33,418 nt of DNA, from assembly GCA_007694035.1 (NCBI GenBank), contig RECM01000170.1, positions 1 to 33,418 on the forward strand, read 5' to 3'. Below the pieces are notes generated by a model. It was not told the DNA's origin. It saw nothing but the letters and a program-made list of their open reading frames with translations, and ran no database searches. The position numbers and the translations under genes are program-made. Below are positions 32,278 to 33,418 of this stretch, one piece after another. The stretch comes from Balneolaceae bacterium. Its GTDB lineage: Bacteria > Bacteroidota > Rhodothermia > Balneolales > Cyclonatronaceae. Positions within the stretch are counted from its first letter, which is position 1, and the number at the start of each line of letters is the position of its first letter.

Positions 32278-32970
32278 ATGAGTATTGAGGCGAGACTGAA
32301 GAATGTGCAACAGAAAATTGCGGAATACTGCAACGGCTGCGGCCGCGACCCGGGCGGGGTAACCCTGATTGCGGTGAGCAAAACCAACCCGCCGGAAATT
32401 ATCCGACAGGTGGCCGGTGCAGGGCAGATCCATTTTGGTGAAAACAAGGTTCAGGAAATGGCATCCAAAATGGATGAACTCGGCGACACCCTGCAGTGGC
32501 ATATGATCGGGCCCATTCAGACCAACAAGATCAGGATGATGGCCGGCCGGGTGGACTGGATCCACTCCGTATCGCGCAAGAAGGAACTTGATGAGATCGA
32601 AAAACGGGCGCATCAGGCCGGACGCAGCATCCGTGTGCTTATTCAGGTGAACATCAGTGATGAGGATCAGAAAAGCGGGTGTGAACCCGATGAATTGCCC
32701 GCCCTGCTGGAACATGCGGCCCCGATGGAGCACATCCGTGTAAAAGGACTGATGGGTATGGCATCATTCTCCGACGATATGGACCTGGTTCGCAGCCAGT
32801 TCCGCATGCTGAGGGAACTGCGCGACAAATGGCGGAACCATCCCGACAAGCGCATTGAGCTGGAGCATCTTTCAATGGGCATGACCAACGATATGCAAGT
32901 CGCCATTGAAGAAGGCGCTACCATGATCCGGGTGGGCACCGCCATTTTTGGCGAGAGGAACTACGGATGA
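32278..32970 (+). CDS. yggS: YggS family pyridoxal-phosphate homeostasis protein
   Basis: The 230-residue alanine-racemase-fold protein has the PLP lysine in LIAVSKTNPPE (Lys35), HFGENKVQEM, WHMIGPIQTNKI, RVLIQVNISDEDQKSGC, RVKGLMGMASF, LSMGMTNDMQVAIEEGATMIRVGTAIFG. It binds PLP without known catalytic turnover and balances vitamin B6 and amino-acid pools. The ATG at 32278 gives MSIEARLKNVQQKIAEYC, the usual start. It is divergent from the nif3 gene. The next gene begins 140 bp downstream. Confidence 0.94.
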   Translation: MSIEARLKNVQQKIAEYCNGCGRDPGGVTLIAVSKTNPPEIIRQVAGAGQIHFGENKVQEMASKMDELGDTLQWHMIGPIQTNKIRMMAGRVDWIHSVSRKKELDEIEKRAHQAGRSIRVLIQVNISDEDQKSGCEPDELPALLEHAAPMEHIRVKGLMGMASFSDDMDLVRSQFRMLRELRDKWRNHPDKRIELEHLSMGMTNDMQVAIEEGATMIRVGTAIFGERNYG

Positions 32971-33110
32971 GTTTGCCATGATCCCCGGCTAAACAGTTCC
33001 GTCAACAGCTGTCAAAATCATAAAAACCCCCTTCCGGCCGATTAAAAACAATACGAACACTGGGTGTGATATTTCGTATTTTAAGGGTTGAAATCAAACC
33101 GAGAATCGTT

Positions 33111-33418
33111 ATGATCCCAATCGACATGTGGACATTCCTGACAATTATAGTCGTAGCTTCCTTGCTAATCGGAGCTTTTTCCGAGTATCAGAAGAATAAG
33201 CTCAAGCATCAGAAGATGCATGCCGAAAACCGCGATACCGCCAAGGACCTGGAAACCCAGCTGGCTTCCCTGCGCAAACGCATCGAAAATCTGGAAGTGA
33301 TTGCCGCTTCAGATTCCGAAAGTTTTGCCGACCGCAGAAAATCCATTATTCCTGACGATCTCGAAACGGATGAGGATGAAGGCGATTCAGAGCACCAGAG
33401 GCTGGTTAATGAACTCGC
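33111..33418 (+). CDS. Small membrane-anchored coiled-coil protein, PspB-like layout (partial, 3' cut)
   Basis: The ATG at 33111 opens a frame that runs off the window end (102 codons visible). It starts MIPIDMWTFLTIIVVASLLIGAF, a single N-terminal transmembrane helix, followed by a charged coiled coil (QKNKLKHQKMHAENRDTAKDL, LASLRKRIENLEVIAAS) and an acidic stretch (PDDLETDEDEGDSEHQRL). That layout recalls PspB/phage-shock envelope proteins, which are also short TM-plus-coil proteins, but I do not claim that family. Too short to judge length. Confidence 0.7.
   Translation, partial: MIPIDMWTFLTIIVVASLLIGAFSEYQKNKLKHQKMHAENRDTAKDLETQLASLRKRIENLEVIAASDSESFADRRKSIIPDDLETDEDEGDSEHQRLVNEL

Overview
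The window looks like a chromosomal segment from the Bacteroidota/Balneolota/Rhodothermota side of the FCB group, with a mid-range GC content; a Balneolaceae-like organism is my best guess. The reasons are family content (DUF4293, DUF349, a BlaR1 peptidase with a TonB C-terminal domain, an RND pump with the long FCB-type loop, a Nif3 + zinc-ribbon pair, a folP-cdaA pair), the near absence of Shine-Dalgarno sequences before starts, and several TTG/GTG starts. No tRNA, rRNA, CRISPR array, intact insertion sequence or prophage was seen. Most of the window is ordinary chromosome.

Layout. 1-2187: the end of an RND efflux permease, a structured repeat cluster, a DUF4293 membrane protein and a DMT/EamA exporter. 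2639-4189: an MltF-type lytic transglycosylase lipoprotein. 6783-4260 (minus): a compact partner-switching module (STAS anti-anti-sigma, RsbW-like kinase, GAF-SpoIIE phosphatase). 7300-9346: a BlaI-type repressor and a BlaR1-type M56 peptidase with a TonB tail, behind an operator-like dyad. 10199-9459 (minus): a SPOR lipoprotein. 12872-10401 (minus): a second, membrane-bound SpoIIE phosphatase. 13122-18525: an MscS channel, a large DUF349 protein, and a metallo-beta-lactamase-fold protein with a degenerate receiver domain. 19100-18615 (minus): a small beta-barrel protein.

19498-22249 is a four-gene arsenosugar-biosynthesis operon (CMD/peroxidase-like protein, radical SAM ArsS, two glycosyltransferases). 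It is followed by a repeat-bearing gap with a MITE-like element and an ENPP-type phosphodiesterase lipoprotein. 23944-28668 holds a 7Fe ferredoxin, folP, the diadenylate cyclase cdaA, arginine deiminase and an M50 site-2-type protease. 28724-30997 holds a small lipoprotein, smpB, the RNase P RNA gene (rnpB, minus) and a zinc-ribbon/coiled-coil protein that has lost most of its zinc ligands. The window closes with Nif3 (minus), a YggS-type PLP protein, and the start of a membrane-anchored coiled-coil protein cut by the window end.

Signalling genes are over-represented: two SpoIIE phosphatases, an anti-sigma/anti-anti-sigma pair, BlaI/BlaR1, CdaA (c-di-AMP) and the receiver-MBL fusion. The oddest non-coding signals are a perfectly phased array of eight 7-bp GATC units at 18528-18583, a GAGCG-rich dispersed repeat family (403-760 and 22455-22516), and a roughly 100-bp inverted-repeat element at 22261-22360. 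The best candidate for unusual metabolism is the arsenosugar operon.
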